Shown here: positions 1-7,827 of the stretch, piece after piece | How the letters are laid out: the number at the start of each line of letters is the position of its first letter | Position numbering within the stretch: position 1 is the first letter of the stretch | Assembly: GCA_020633555.1 (NCBI GenBank) | Contig: JACKDL010000013.1 | Coordinates: 109,704-173,703 of the forward strand | Source of the DNA: Myxococcales bacterium | Lineage (GTDB): Bacteria > Myxococcota_A > Bradymonadia > UBA7976 > UBA1532 | DNA: 64,000 nt | Direction of reading: 5' to 3' | Made by a program: the position numbers and the translations under genes | Notes under the pieces: model-generated | Seen by the model: only the letters and a program-made list of their open reading frames with translations | Told to the model about the DNA's origin: nothing | The model's database searches: none

Positions 1-1962
1 CTGGCCGAGCTGGCGGGCGGCAGCGGATGAACGGTGATAGTGAACCAACGCCTCGCCGAAGGCCTGCCGGCGATGGTGGAGGACGGCCAGGTTCTCGACG
101 GCGATGGCCAGGTTGCGCACGTCGCCGTTGGCGGCGCACAGATCCCGCGCCGCCTCAAAACGGCCCAGCGCGGCGTCGGCCTCGCCGCGCTGCAGGTGCA
201 CCACCCCCAGGTTGATCAGCGCCCGAGCCTGATGATCGGCGGCGGCCCCGGCCTGCGCGGCCTCCAGGTTGGCGGCGAAGAGGGCCTCGGCGTCGTCGAG
301 CTGCTCGCGGACCAGCAGGATCTTGCCTCGCGTGTTGCGGGCCATGAGGGCGGGGCGGCCCGCCTCGGCGGGCACCTGTTCCGCCAGGGCGGCGGCGGCC
401 GCCAGATCGCCCGCGGCGTAGGCGCCTTCGGCGGCCACCGCCAGCAAGGCCGGGGGCGGGGGATCCAGGCGGGCGCAGGCGGCCTCGGCCAGTCGGCGGG
501 CCTCGGCGGGCTCGCCACCGCGCAAGTGGGCGCGGGCGAGGCGGGCCACCAGCCGCGGCTCGGCGGCCTCGGGCTGTTCGCCGGCCAGCCGGGTCAACGT
601 CTCGCGGGCTCGGTCGAGGTCGCCCGCCCGCTCATAGAGGCTGGCGAGCTGATCCAGCAGGCGGGCCTGGACGGGGCCGTCGACCACCGGGGCCACGGCC
701 TCGAGGAGCTCAGCAGCGCGCAGGAACGCGAAGGCCGCGGTGAGGCGCTCGGTGGCGGCCATCACGAAGGGGACCGCCTCGACAGGCGCCTCGCCCGCGA
801 GCATGTGGTGGGCGATCTCGGCGGGTTCGGCCCCCAACCCGCCCGCCCGCGCGAGCTGCTCGGCGATCCGGCGGTGCACTCCCTGCCGGCGCGCCGGGGC
901 GAGCCCCTCCAGGTAGGCCTCGCGGGCGGCCGCCCCGGGCATCCGGAAGGCAAACCGCCCCCGCTCCAGCGTGCGCTCCACCAGCCCGCGATCGGTCAGG
1001 TGCTTCAACAAGTCCACCAGGCCGTCCGAGTCGTCCACCAGCGCGGCGAGCTGGTTGGGCGTGGCGGGGCGCTCAAAAACGGCGAGCACGTCCAGCAGCG
1101 CCCCGGCGCGCGGATCGAGCCCATCGAACCGCGTGCGCCAGGCCGCCGCGGGGTCGTCGGGCAGGGCGTCGATCAGGTGCGTGAGCGCCGCGGGCAGACC
1201 CCCCGAGGCCGCGTGCAGGCGGGCCACCACGTCGGGGCGGGCCAGCCAGCCGCGGACGCCGTCCTCGTCCAGGGGCGCCAGCGCAAGCTCTTCCACGTTC
1301 GTGGAGCTGCGGGCGACCTCCAGCAGGGGGCGGGTGGCGTCGGTGATCCGGAAGGACAGCATGAGCAGCCCGCGGAACCGGGCCGCGCCAGGGTCGGGGC
1401 AGAGGGGCTGGCCGTCATCGGCGCCCCACTCGAAGGCGGGATCGGTGAGCAGGTTGTCGAGCAGGTAGCGGATGAGGCGCAGCGTGGTGGTGTCGGCGCG
1501 GTGCAGGTCGTGCAGGATGATGACGGGCGGCAGGGCGCTGGCCGCCTCCACCAGGGCCAGACGCACGGCCTCGTAGAAGGCCAGGAGCTGGTCTTCGCGG
1601 CGGGCGTCCGGCGCGTCCTGGAGCCCGGCGATGCGGGCCAGCGCGCGCTCGGTCGCCTCGGCGGGGTGGCCCACCTCGGCCAGCCGCTGCGCGGTGGCCC
1701 CCAGCAGGTCCACCAGGGGCCCGTGGGGGCGGTGATCGGTGCGCACGCACCAGCCCTCGAGCACCTGCTGGCGCTGGGCCCGGAGCTGGCGCCGGAAGGC
1801 CTGGAGGAGTGCCGTCTTGCCCACGCCCGAGGGGCCGGTGATGAGCGCCGCCCGGGCGCGACCGTCGGGGGCCAGGGCCGCGTTGAGCAGCCCATCCATC
1901 CGGGCGAGCTCGGCGTCGCGGCCCACCAGGCCGCTGCGGCGCGGATCGAGCTGTTCGTTCAT
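1..1962 (-). CDS. AAA ATPase with TPR-like C-terminal region (3' end cut by window edge)
   Basis: The frame is open from an ATG at 1962 to the window edge, giving at least 654 residues. The N-terminal third is an AAA_16/STAND-type NTPase: Walker A GPSGVGKT at residues 43-50 and a Walker B-like VIILHDLH at about 147-154. The rest is Ala/Leu-rich helical repeats of TPR type, such as ARALINLGVVHLQRGEADAA near the visible end. In myxobacteria this architecture usually follows a Ser/Thr kinase domain or serves as a signalling scaffold. Here the protein starts directly with the ATPase and no kinase precedes it. A substrate cannot be named. It is divergent from the gene at 2027 with about 60 bp between them. 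Family placement is fairly safe; role is inference. Confidence 0.8.
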   Translation of the reverse strand, partial: MNEQLDPRRSGLVGRDAELARMDGLLNAALAPDGRARAALITGPSGVGKTALLQAFRRQLRAQRQQVLEGWCVRTDHRPHGPLVDLLGATAQRLAEVGHPAEATERALARIAGLQDAPDARREDQLLAFYEAVRLALVEAASALPPVIILHDLHRADTTTLRLIRYLLDNLLTDPAFEWGADDGQPLCPDPGAARFRGLLMLSFRITDATRPLLEVARSSTNVEELALAPLDEDGVRGWLARPDVVARLHAASGGLPAALTHLIDALPDDPAAAWRTRFDGLDPRAGALLDVLAVFERPATPNQLAALVDDSDGLVDLLKHLTDRGLVERTLERGRFAFRMPGAAAREAYLEGLAPARRQGVHRRIAEQLARAGGLGAEPAEIAHHMLAGEAPVEAVPFVMAATERLTAAFAFLRAAELLEAVAPVVDGPVQARLLDQLASLYERAGDLDRARETLTRLAGEQPEAAEPRLVARLARAHLRGGEPAEARRLAEAACARLDPPPPALLAVAAEGAYAAGDLAAAAALAEQVPAEAGRPALMARNTRGKILLVREQLDDAEALFAANLEAAQAGAAADHQARALINLGVVHLQRGEADAALGRFEAARDLCAANGDVRNLAIAVENLAVLHHRRQAFGEALVHYHRSSAAARQLGQ

Positions 1963-2026
1963 TTACGCCGCCGTGTCCGGCTGCTATGGGGATGGTGTTG
2001 AGTAGCCGATCGGGGGGGTGTGCGCA

Positions 2027-2815
2027 ATGTGGTGGCCGGTGGCCGCAGGCGTTGCGGTGTTGACGGTCCCGCTGGCGGTGGCGGTGGCCGAACGGCTCTG
2101 GCGCCGGCCCGGGCCGCGGGAGCCGGGGTTCTGGGCGCTGGCCCGCGCGGTGGGCGGCCGCTGCCATGTCCGCTGGGGCCGCGAACAGAGCCCGGTGGTC
2201 CGGCTGGCCCTTCCGGGCGAGGCCGAGGGCCGCATCCGCGCCGTGGCCGGGATCGCAGGGCGCGCGCGGATTGAGGCGCGGGCCTATCTGCCGCGCACCG
2301 CCGGCATCACCCTGCGGGTGCACCGGCCGGCCGCGCGCCCGCTGCGCTGGCGGACCCCCAACCTGGTGGCGTGGGACGGCTGGGCGCCCCCGGGGGCGAG
2401 CGTCGAGGTCACCGATGGGCGCCGGCTGGAGGTGCTGCTGGAGGACGGACGGCTGGAGGGCGCCCTGGAGGCCGGGCTGGTGGGCGACGGCGGCCGGGAG
2501 GTGCTGGTGGCAGGGCAGGTGCTTCGGCTGGCCTGGGACGGCGCCGCCGGCGAGACCGCCGGGGACGCCGCCGAGCGGCTCGGGAGCGCCCAGGTGGCTG
2601 CCCTGCGGGAGTTGGTGGCCGTGCTGGCGGACGCACCGGCCGCTGACGACCCGGGCCCCTGCGCGGCGTGCGCGCAGGATCTGGATGACGATCCCTGGCG
2701 CTGTCCTGGTTGCGGGCGCCCGCTCCACCGGGGCTGCCGAGAGCTGCTGGACGGCTGCGCCAACCGCCTGTGCGCCGAAACGGCAGACGCGCCGCCCGGG
2801 CCGCGTCCCGACTGA
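2027..2815 (+). CDS. Membrane-anchored protein with C-terminal RING-like zinc finger
   Basis: A 262-residue protein with one N-terminal membrane helix (about residues 4-20) followed by a basic RRP stretch, so the bulk is probably cytoplasmic. The middle is an all-beta-looking domain I do not recognise. The last 55 residues carry CAAC, then CPGC, then H-x2-C, then two further Cys (pattern C-x2-C, C-x2-C, H, C, C, C). This resembles the prokaryotic RING-finger families. ATG 2027 is chosen because a G-rich ribosome site ends at 2017; a GTG at 2018 would add three residues and sit too close to it. Prokaryotic RING-like domains are often found near ubiquitin-like or membrane signalling systems, but no ubiquitin-like gene is visible here. 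Confidence 0.7.
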   Translation: MWWPVAAGVAVLTVPLAVAVAERLWRRPGPREPGFWALARAVGGRCHVRWGREQSPVVRLALPGEAEGRIRAVAGIAGRARIEARAYLPRTAGITLRVHRPAARPLRWRTPNLVAWDGWAPPGASVEVTDGRRLEVLLEDGRLEGALEAGLVGDGGREVLVAGQVLRLAWDGAAGETAGDAAERLGSAQVAALRELVAVLADAPAADDPGPCAACAQDLDDDPWRCPGCGRPLHRGCRELLDGCANRLCAETADAPPGPRPD

Positions 2816-2880
2816 CCCCCCCGACGCAGCCCCGTCGGTCGGCCTGCCGTCTCCCCGGTTGACTGGCCGAGGAGGATGCG

Positions 2881-3507
2881 ATGCGCGCGCGATGGTTGGC
2901 AGGGTGGGCGACGGTGGGGCTGCTCTTCGGCTGCAACCCGGCAGAGACCTTCGGAGTGGACGAGGTGACCCGCATGGAGGTCACCGCCGAGGTGCCGGTG
3001 CTGCTCCACCTGCCGGGGGACGCGCTGCCGGGGCTGCCGGCGGATCGCACGCTGCCGGTGGTGGCGCCCCTGCAGGTGGACGTGCTGCAGTCGCTGCGTG
3101 AGGCCGGCGCCGTCGCCGAGGCCGATCTGATCAAGGCGCACCGCCAGAAGGCCGAGCGCATCGAGGTGCTGAGCGTCGAGTACGAGATCCTCGAGCCCAA
3201 CAACCTGCCGTATGACCTGGAGCCCATCGCGCTGGGCGTCGGGCCCTACACTCCGGCCCCCGATCCCGAGACCGCCTTCCCGATCGGCTCTACGATGCCC
3301 GTGCCGGCCGGTCGCGCCATCGCCGCCCGCGAGCTGGCCTATGCGCCAGAGGGCCTGAAGACCGCGGGCGTGCTGGTGCAGCCGCTGGCCTTCACCCTTT
3401 ACGGGCAGACGCGGGTGCATGTGCCGGCCGACACCCCCGTGCCGCCGAACCAGGTGACCGTGCGCCTGTCCATGAAGGTGCGGGTGCACCTGGATCTCGC
3501 GCGCTGA
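2881..3507 (+). CDS. Hypothetical lipoprotein
   Basis: A 208-residue protein starting with a basic N-terminus, a hydrophobic segment and a lipobox LLFGC (Cys at about residue 18), so it should be lipid-anchored after signal peptidase II cleavage. GAGGAGG lies 6 bp before the ATG. The mature part has no recognisable catalytic motif and appears beta-rich. It is followed after 36 bp by a second small lipoprotein in the same direction, suggesting a shared transcript. Function unknown. Confidence 0.75.
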   Translation: MRARWLAGWATVGLLFGCNPAETFGVDEVTRMEVTAEVPVLLHLPGDALPGLPADRTLPVVAPLQVDVLQSLREAGAVAEADLIKAHRQKAERIEVLSVEYEILEPNNLPYDLEPIALGVGPYTPAPDPETAFPIGSTMPVPAGRAIAARELAYAPEGLKTAGVLVQPLAFTLYGQTRVHVPADTPVPPNQVTVRLSMKVRVHLDLAR

Positions 3508-3543
3508 TTGATCCGGGCGGGCCCCCCGGCCATCATCCGCCCC

Positions 3544-4122
3544 ATGCCGAGACCCGCCCAGCCCCTGTGGTTCGCCCTGTGGGCGTCGCTCGTCCTGGCC
3601 GCTTGCGGCGCCGAAGTGGGGGAGGGATCGGTGGTGGGCAGCCTGCTGATCCCCCTGTGCGAGGGCGGCGAGGCGGCCGACTACGTCTGCACCCCCGAGG
3701 CCACCTGCGACGCCTTCGACCTGGGGGTCGACTTCTTCGCGCTCGAGACCTTGGGCGAGCGGGTGATCATCCGGCTGCAGCGCGGCGGCCGGAGCCTGGG
3801 CGAGACCGACGGCCTGGTGATCGACATCCCCCAGCGCGGGGCCCTGACCCTGGGGACGCCGCTGCCCGTGGGCCCGGACGGGCCGGTCCGCGTCGGCCTC
3901 GCGGTGCATGGGCGCTGTCCGGAGAGCCCCCAGAGCTTCCGCCTGACCGGCACCGTGGTGTTCGAGGCCTTCGGCACGGCGGGGGGCGACCGGGTCTCGG
4001 CGGCCTTTGAGGCGCTGGAGGTGCACGACGGGCGGACCGACGCGCGGCTGGGCCTGCTGCGGGGGGCCTTCGACTTTCGGGTGGCGAAGGGGAGCACGCG
4101 GCAGCGCTATGTGGACCTGTGA
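3544..4122 (+). CDS. Hypothetical lipoprotein
   Basis: A 192-residue protein from ATG 3544. An in-frame TTG at 3508 would touch the previous stop and place extra residues before the signal peptide. The N-terminus MPRPAQPLWFALWASLVLAAC is a typical lipoprotein signal with lipobox VLAAC. The mature part has four further Cys in the first 40 residues and is otherwise unrecognised. It directly follows another lipoprotein, and its stop overlaps the methyltransferase start at 4109 by 14 bp, so the three are probably co-transcribed. Function unknown. Confidence 0.75.
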   Translation: MPRPAQPLWFALWASLVLAACGAEVGEGSVVGSLLIPLCEGGEAADYVCTPEATCDAFDLGVDFFALETLGERVIIRLQRGGRSLGETDGLVIDIPQRGALTLGTPLPVGPDGPVRVGLAVHGRCPESPQSFRLTGTVVFEAFGTAGGDRVSAAFEALEVHDGRTDARLGLLRGAFDFRVAKGSTRQRYVDL

Positions 4123-5365
4123 GGTTGGCGACCCCCTCGAGCTGAGCATCGAGCGCGGCGCGTTGGGCGCGGACGGGGTGGGCCACGCGCCCGACGGGCG
4201 GGTGGTGTTCGTGCGGGGCGCGCTGCCCGGCGACCGAGTCCGCGCGACGCTGGTGCAGGTGAAGCGGCGTTTCCTGCGGGGCGTGCTGGACGCGGTCATC
4301 GCGCCCGCCGCCGTCCGGCGCGCGCCGGCCTGTGCCCAGGTGGACGCCTGCGGCGGTTGTCCGTGGATGCCCCTGCCCGAGGCGGCGCAGCGCGCCCTCC
4401 TGGACCAGCAGCTCGCCCGCCTCTTGGGGCGCGCCCTTGGCGGGACGGCGGCGCTCATGCCCACCGTGGCGGTGCCGCCGGCCCTCGGCTGGCGCAGCAC
4501 CACCAGGCTGCACTGGGACGACGGGGCCCTGGGTTACCGGCCGCCTCGGGATCACGGGGTGCTGGCGATTGAGCAGTGCCCGGTACTGGCGCCGCCTGTC
4601 GAGGCCCTGTTTCAGGCGGTCCGAGCCGGGTTGAGCCCGGCGCTCCGCGGTCGCGGGACCCTCCGCATCACCGCGGACGCTGAGGGGGGCACCCTGGCGC
4701 TGGCCCCCGAACGGCCGGATCCCGCGCTGTTGCCCGCCGTGGGGCGGTTCGTCGACGGGACCCCCGCGTGTCGCGGGGCCCTTGTGGCCGGGCCGAACGG
4801 GGGGGCGTGCGGCGAGCCCGGCAACCGCTTCGGGCAGCACGCGGTGATCCACCCGGCCGACGCCTTTGTGCAGGCCCACCAGCCGGGGGCGCGAGCGTTG
4901 GTCGAGGCGGTCGTCGGCGCCCTCCGCGACTTCTCGGGGCCGCTGTTGGAGCTGTACGCCGGCTCGGGGCACTTCACGCTGGCGTTGGCGGCCGCGGGGC
5001 ACGCGGTAACGGCCATCGAGCGGCAGGCGGTGGCGGCGCAGGCCCTCCAGGAGGCCGCCCGCGCCCGCGGGCTGGCCGATCGGATCGACGCGCAGGTGGG
5101 GGACGCGGCGAGGCTGCCCAGGGGCACCTTCCAGGCGGCCGTCGTCGATCCGCCACGGGCGGGCGCCCGGGATGCCCTCCCCGGGTTGGTGCAGGCAGGG
5201 ATCCGCCGGCTGGTGTACGTGAGCTGTGAACCCACCACCTTCGCCCGCGACGCCGAGTGGCTTGCCGCGAAGGGCTGGCGGGCCCGCTCGGTCACCCCGT
5301 TCGACCTGTTCCCCCACACCGGCCATGTGGAGCTGGTGGCGGTGTTGGACGCCCCCCCCGGCTGA
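4109..5365 (+). CDS. TrmA/RlmD-family RNA (uracil-5-)-methyltransferase
   Basis: A 418-residue SAM-dependent enzyme of the family that methylates C5 of uridine in tRNA or 23S rRNA. It has a TRAM-like N-terminal beta domain (residues 8-65) and [4Fe-4S] ligands C75, C81, C84 and C157 (C-x5-C-x2-C plus the distant EQC). A Rossmann domain carries LLELYAGSGHF, and the catalytic region carries VDPPRAG, the nucleophile Cys at 373 in YVSCEPTT, and the general-base Glu in the terminal HTGHVEL. All key residues are present, so it should be active. The start at 4109 overlaps the upstream stop. Which uridine it modifies cannot be told from sequence alone. Confidence 0.88.
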   Translation: MWTCEVGDPLELSIERGALGADGVGHAPDGRVVFVRGALPGDRVRATLVQVKRRFLRGVLDAVIAPAAVRRAPACAQVDACGGCPWMPLPEAAQRALLDQQLARLLGRALGGTAALMPTVAVPPALGWRSTTRLHWDDGALGYRPPRDHGVLAIEQCPVLAPPVEALFQAVRAGLSPALRGRGTLRITADAEGGTLALAPERPDPALLPAVGRFVDGTPACRGALVAGPNGGACGEPGNRFGQHAVIHPADAFVQAHQPGARALVEAVVGALRDFSGPLLELYAGSGHFTLALAAAGHAVTAIERQAVAAQALQEAARARGLADRIDAQVGDAARLPRGTFQAAVVDPPRAGARDALPGLVQAGIRRLVYVSCEPTTFARDAEWLAAKGWRARSVTPFDLFPHTGHVELVAVLDAPPG

Positions 5366-5390
5366 CCACGGCGGACCGATCGGGTAGGGT
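5362..5390 (+). promoter_or_regulatory. Putative promoter for the 5396 gene, near-leaderless
   Basis: CTGACC at 5362-5367 (4 of 6 to the -35 consensus), a 17-bp spacer and TAGGGT at 5385-5390 as -10. Only five bases separate the -10 from the ATG at 5396, so a transcript would start at or next to the start codon. The same TAGGGT arrangement precedes the GNAT gene near 39796. Based on eye matching only. Confidence 0.4.
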
Positions 5391-5395
5391 GAACC

Positions 5396-5926
5396 ATGCG
5401 CCCACTTCCCCGATTCATCGACGTGCAAGTGCGCGGGGTGGCCGTTGAGGCGGTCACCGAGCGCTGGGTGCTGCTGCTGTGCGATCCCGGCGAACGCCTG
5501 GTGCTGCCCATCCCCCTTGGGCGGGCCGAGGCCCGAGCGCTCGCCATGTTGCTCCAGGGGCGACGCGGGCCTCGCCCCTCCACCCACGACCTGCTGGGCG
5601 CCACCGTCGCCTCGCTGGACGCCCGGGTCCTGCGGGTGGATCTGCGATCGGTGGAGGGTGATCGCTTTCAGGCCGACGTCATCCTCCAGGCTCAGGGGGG
5701 GCGCCGGATCCGCCTGGACGCCAGCGCGGTGGACGCCGTGGCCTTGGCGCTCCGCGCTGGCGCACCGATCCGGGCGTCCCGCGCGGTGCTGGAGACGGCC
5801 CGGTTGCCCGCCGATCGGCCGATGCCCCGCGCCAGCATGGCGGTGATCGCCGGCGACACGGTCGGTCGGGCGCGGCTGATGGCCGATCTGGCCGACCTTG
5901 CCCCGGACGATCTGGCCAACTGCTGA
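5396..5926 (+). CDS. Bifunctional nuclease-domain (DUF151/BFN) protein
   Basis: A 176-residue protein whose first 125 residues match the bifunctional nuclease fold: an opening FIDVQVRGVAVE strand, a RWVLLLCDPGERLVLPIPLG stretch, then EARALAMLLQG and HDLL. Family members such as plant BBD proteins have been reported to cleave DNA and RNA, but the bacterial role is poorly defined. The C-terminal 50 residues are an Ala/Arg-rich extension. There is no ribosome binding site in the five bases after the putative -10 box, consistent with a leaderless mRNA. It lies between the methyltransferase and the MoxR gene run. Confidence 0.8.
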   Translation: MRPLPRFIDVQVRGVAVEAVTERWVLLLCDPGERLVLPIPLGRAEARALAMLLQGRRGPRPSTHDLLGATVASLDARVLRVDLRSVEGDRFQADVILQAQGGRRIRLDASAVDAVALALRAGAPIRASRAVLETARLPADRPMPRASMAVIAGDTVGRARLMADLADLAPDDLANC

Positions 5927-6001
5927 GCGAGGCATCCGAAATTCCACCCTGTTTCTCGACGGCGCCGGCAGGCATCATCCCGGCGTGATCTGGAGGCGTC
6001 C

Positions 6002-6700
6002 GTGCTCCGTCTGGCCTGGCGCGTGAATCGCTGGCGGCTGCTGGTGGGGATCTTGTTCGCAGGATCCGCGCTGGTCTGGCTGCCCCCACTGGGGGCGCCG
6101 CGCCTGTGGTGCGCCGCCGCGGCGCTGACGCTGACGCCTTGGCTGGTGCTGGGGCGCGAACGTGCGCGGGCCGACGCCGGCTGGGGACGGGCCGCTCGGC
6201 GCGCCCGGCGGGCGGCGGCCCTGATCGCTTTGGAGCTCGCGCTCCCGGCGGGGGTGGTCGTCCTGGCCGCGGCGGTGGGCGCCGGCGGCCAGTGGGCCCC
6301 CGCGCTTGCGCTGGCCGTCTGGGGGCTGGCGGGCCTGGCCAGCGCCGACGCGCTGGATCGCCGACGCGCCGAAGGGGGCGCGGCCTGGCTCGGTTGGTTG
6401 GCGGTCGCGCTGGTGGTCTGGTCCGCACCGCTGTGGCTCGCGCCGTGGTACGGACGCACGGCCATCGCGCCGGCCCTGGCCTCGAGCGCCGTGGGCTATC
6501 ACCCAGCGGGGATGGCGCTGGCTGCGGCCGGCCTGCCCACGCTGCAGGATCCCTGGTTCTATGACTGGTCATTGAGCGGCGTCGTTGAGGCGCTGCCCAC
6601 CCCGTGGTATCGCGGCGTGACGGCGTGGGCCGTCGTGGCCGCCCTGGGCGCGGTCGCTGCGCTGCGCACCGCCTCGGGAAACCCTGCTCGGAGGTTCTGA
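6002..6700 (+). CDS. Polytopic membrane protein, possible ABC-2-type permease subunit
   Basis: A 232-residue, very Ala/Leu/Trp-rich protein with about six predicted membrane helices and no catalytic motif. The GTG start has GGAGG about 5 bp upstream. It opens a nine-gene plus-strand run that also holds an ABC ATPase (9424) and two more membrane proteins, so a permease role is a reasonable inference from context. I see no sequence motif that proves it. The gene ends TGAG-ATG against the next gene, indicating co-transcription. Confidence 0.65.
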   Translation: MLRLAWRVNRWRLLVGILFAGSALVWLPPLGAPRLWCAAAALTLTPWLVLGRERARADAGWGRAARRARRAAALIALELALPAGVVVLAAAVGAGGQWAPALALAVWGLAGLASADALDRRRAEGGAAWLGWLAVALVVWSAPLWLAPWYGRTAIAPALASSAVGYHPAGMALAAAGLPTLQDPWFYDWSLSGVVEALPTPWYRGVTAWAVVAALGAVAALRTASGNPARRF

Positions 6701-6701
6701 G

Positions 6702-7799
6702 ATGTTCGCCCGCTCCCTGACGCTGGCCCTGGTGGCCGCCTTCGTCGCCGGGCCCGCTGTGGCCGCACCCACCCTGGATCCCGCCGTGGCCGAGAAGGCC
6801 AAGGGCGCCGTGGACAAGGGCCTGCACTTCCTGCGGGGCCTGCAGGAAAAGAACGGTAGCTACGGCAACCACGTGGGGCTCACCGCGATGACCCTGCTGG
6901 CCTTCGCCGAGAGCCACCGGGCCTACAACTACGGCGACGGCCCCTTCGTGCAGGCTGCCGCCGACTGGCTGGCTGCGCAGAAGCGCGCCGACGGCGCCAT
7001 CACCGGCGACGCCACGCCGACCTACAACACGGCCCTGGCGATCATGGCCCTGCAGGCGGTGGACAAGAAGAAGTTCGCCAATGAGATCGCCGGCGGCCAG
7101 AAGTTCCTGGTGAAGTTCCAGAGCGACGAGGAGCAGAAGTACGAGCCGTCGCACAAGTTCTACGGGGGCATCGGCTACGGCGGCGATGAGCGCCCCGACC
7201 TGTCGAACCTGCAGTACGCCCTCGAAGCCCTGAAGAAGACGGACTACGACCCCGAGAGTGACGTGTGGGCGAAGGCCCAGACCTTCGTGAGCCGCTGCCA
7301 GAACCGCTCCGAGTCCAACGACCAGGGCTGGGCGGGCGACGACGGCGGCTTCGTCTACGCCCCGGGTCAGTCCCCGGCGGGCCAGACCAAGGACGGCAAG
7401 TTCCTGAGCTACGGCGCCATGAGCTTCGCTGGCCTGAAGAGCCTGATGTTCACCAAGGCGAAGAAGGACGATCCGCGGGTGCAGGCCGTGTGGCAGTGGA
7501 TCAGCAAGAACTACGACTTCAGCCAGCACCCCGGCATGGGCACCACCAGCTACTTCTACTACCTGCAGACCGCCGCGGGTGCCTTGGAGGCCTTCGGCGA
7601 GCCCACGGTCCCGGACGAGAAGGGCCGCAAGCGGGCGTGGGCGGCCGACCTGGCGAACCGCCTGATGAGCCTGCAGAAGGCCGACGGCTCCTGGACCAAC
7701 GAGAACCCGAAGTACTGGGAGAACAACCCGCTGCTGGCCACCACCCGCGCGGTCATCTCGCTGAACCACACCCTGCGCGCCGCGGGCGTTCACCCGTAA
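6702..7799 (+). CDS. Secreted prenyltransferase/squalene-cyclase-fold repeat protein
   Basis: A 365-residue exported protein with a clean signal peptide (AxA cleavage near residues 20-22). The mature part contains alpha/alpha-barrel repeats of the terpene-cyclase type: LHFLRGLQEKNGSYG, WLAAQKRADGAI, LMSLQKADGSW, each a helix followed by a QxxxGSW/Y-like turn. No DXDD or other cyclase motif is visible, so it is probably a repeat-fold binding protein rather than an enzyme. Codon use is more regular than in its neighbours (many AAG and GAG codons), suggesting high expression. It follows the 6002 gene by one base; CGGAGG at 6690-6695 is the ribosome site. Confidence 0.8.
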   Translation: MFARSLTLALVAAFVAGPAVAAPTLDPAVAEKAKGAVDKGLHFLRGLQEKNGSYGNHVGLTAMTLLAFAESHRAYNYGDGPFVQAAADWLAAQKRADGAITGDATPTYNTALAIMALQAVDKKKFANEIAGGQKFLVKFQSDEEQKYEPSHKFYGGIGYGGDERPDLSNLQYALEALKKTDYDPESDVWAKAQTFVSRCQNRSESNDQGWAGDDGGFVYAPGQSPAGQTKDGKFLSYGAMSFAGLKSLMFTKAKKDDPRVQAVWQWISKNYDFSQHPGMGTTSYFYYLQTAAGALEAFGEPTVPDEKGRKRAWAADLANRLMSLQKADGSWTNENPKYWENNPLLATTRAVISLNHTLRAAGVHP

Positions 7800-7827
7800 G
7801 GCCTCGCCTGGCCGCCCAAGGGGCCCC

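Noticed and set aside
34..2001. A 655-codon plus-strand open frame opposite the AAA/TPR gene
   Set aside because: It is in codon register with the minus-strand gene, is rich in Gly/Arg/Gln/His without motifs, and arises from the GC-rich antisense of a real gene with clear Walker motifs.
2284..4503. A 739-codon minus-strand open frame over the lipoprotein genes
   Set aside because: No motif; it is antisense to three genes that have lipoboxes, ribosome sites and a methyltransferase signature.
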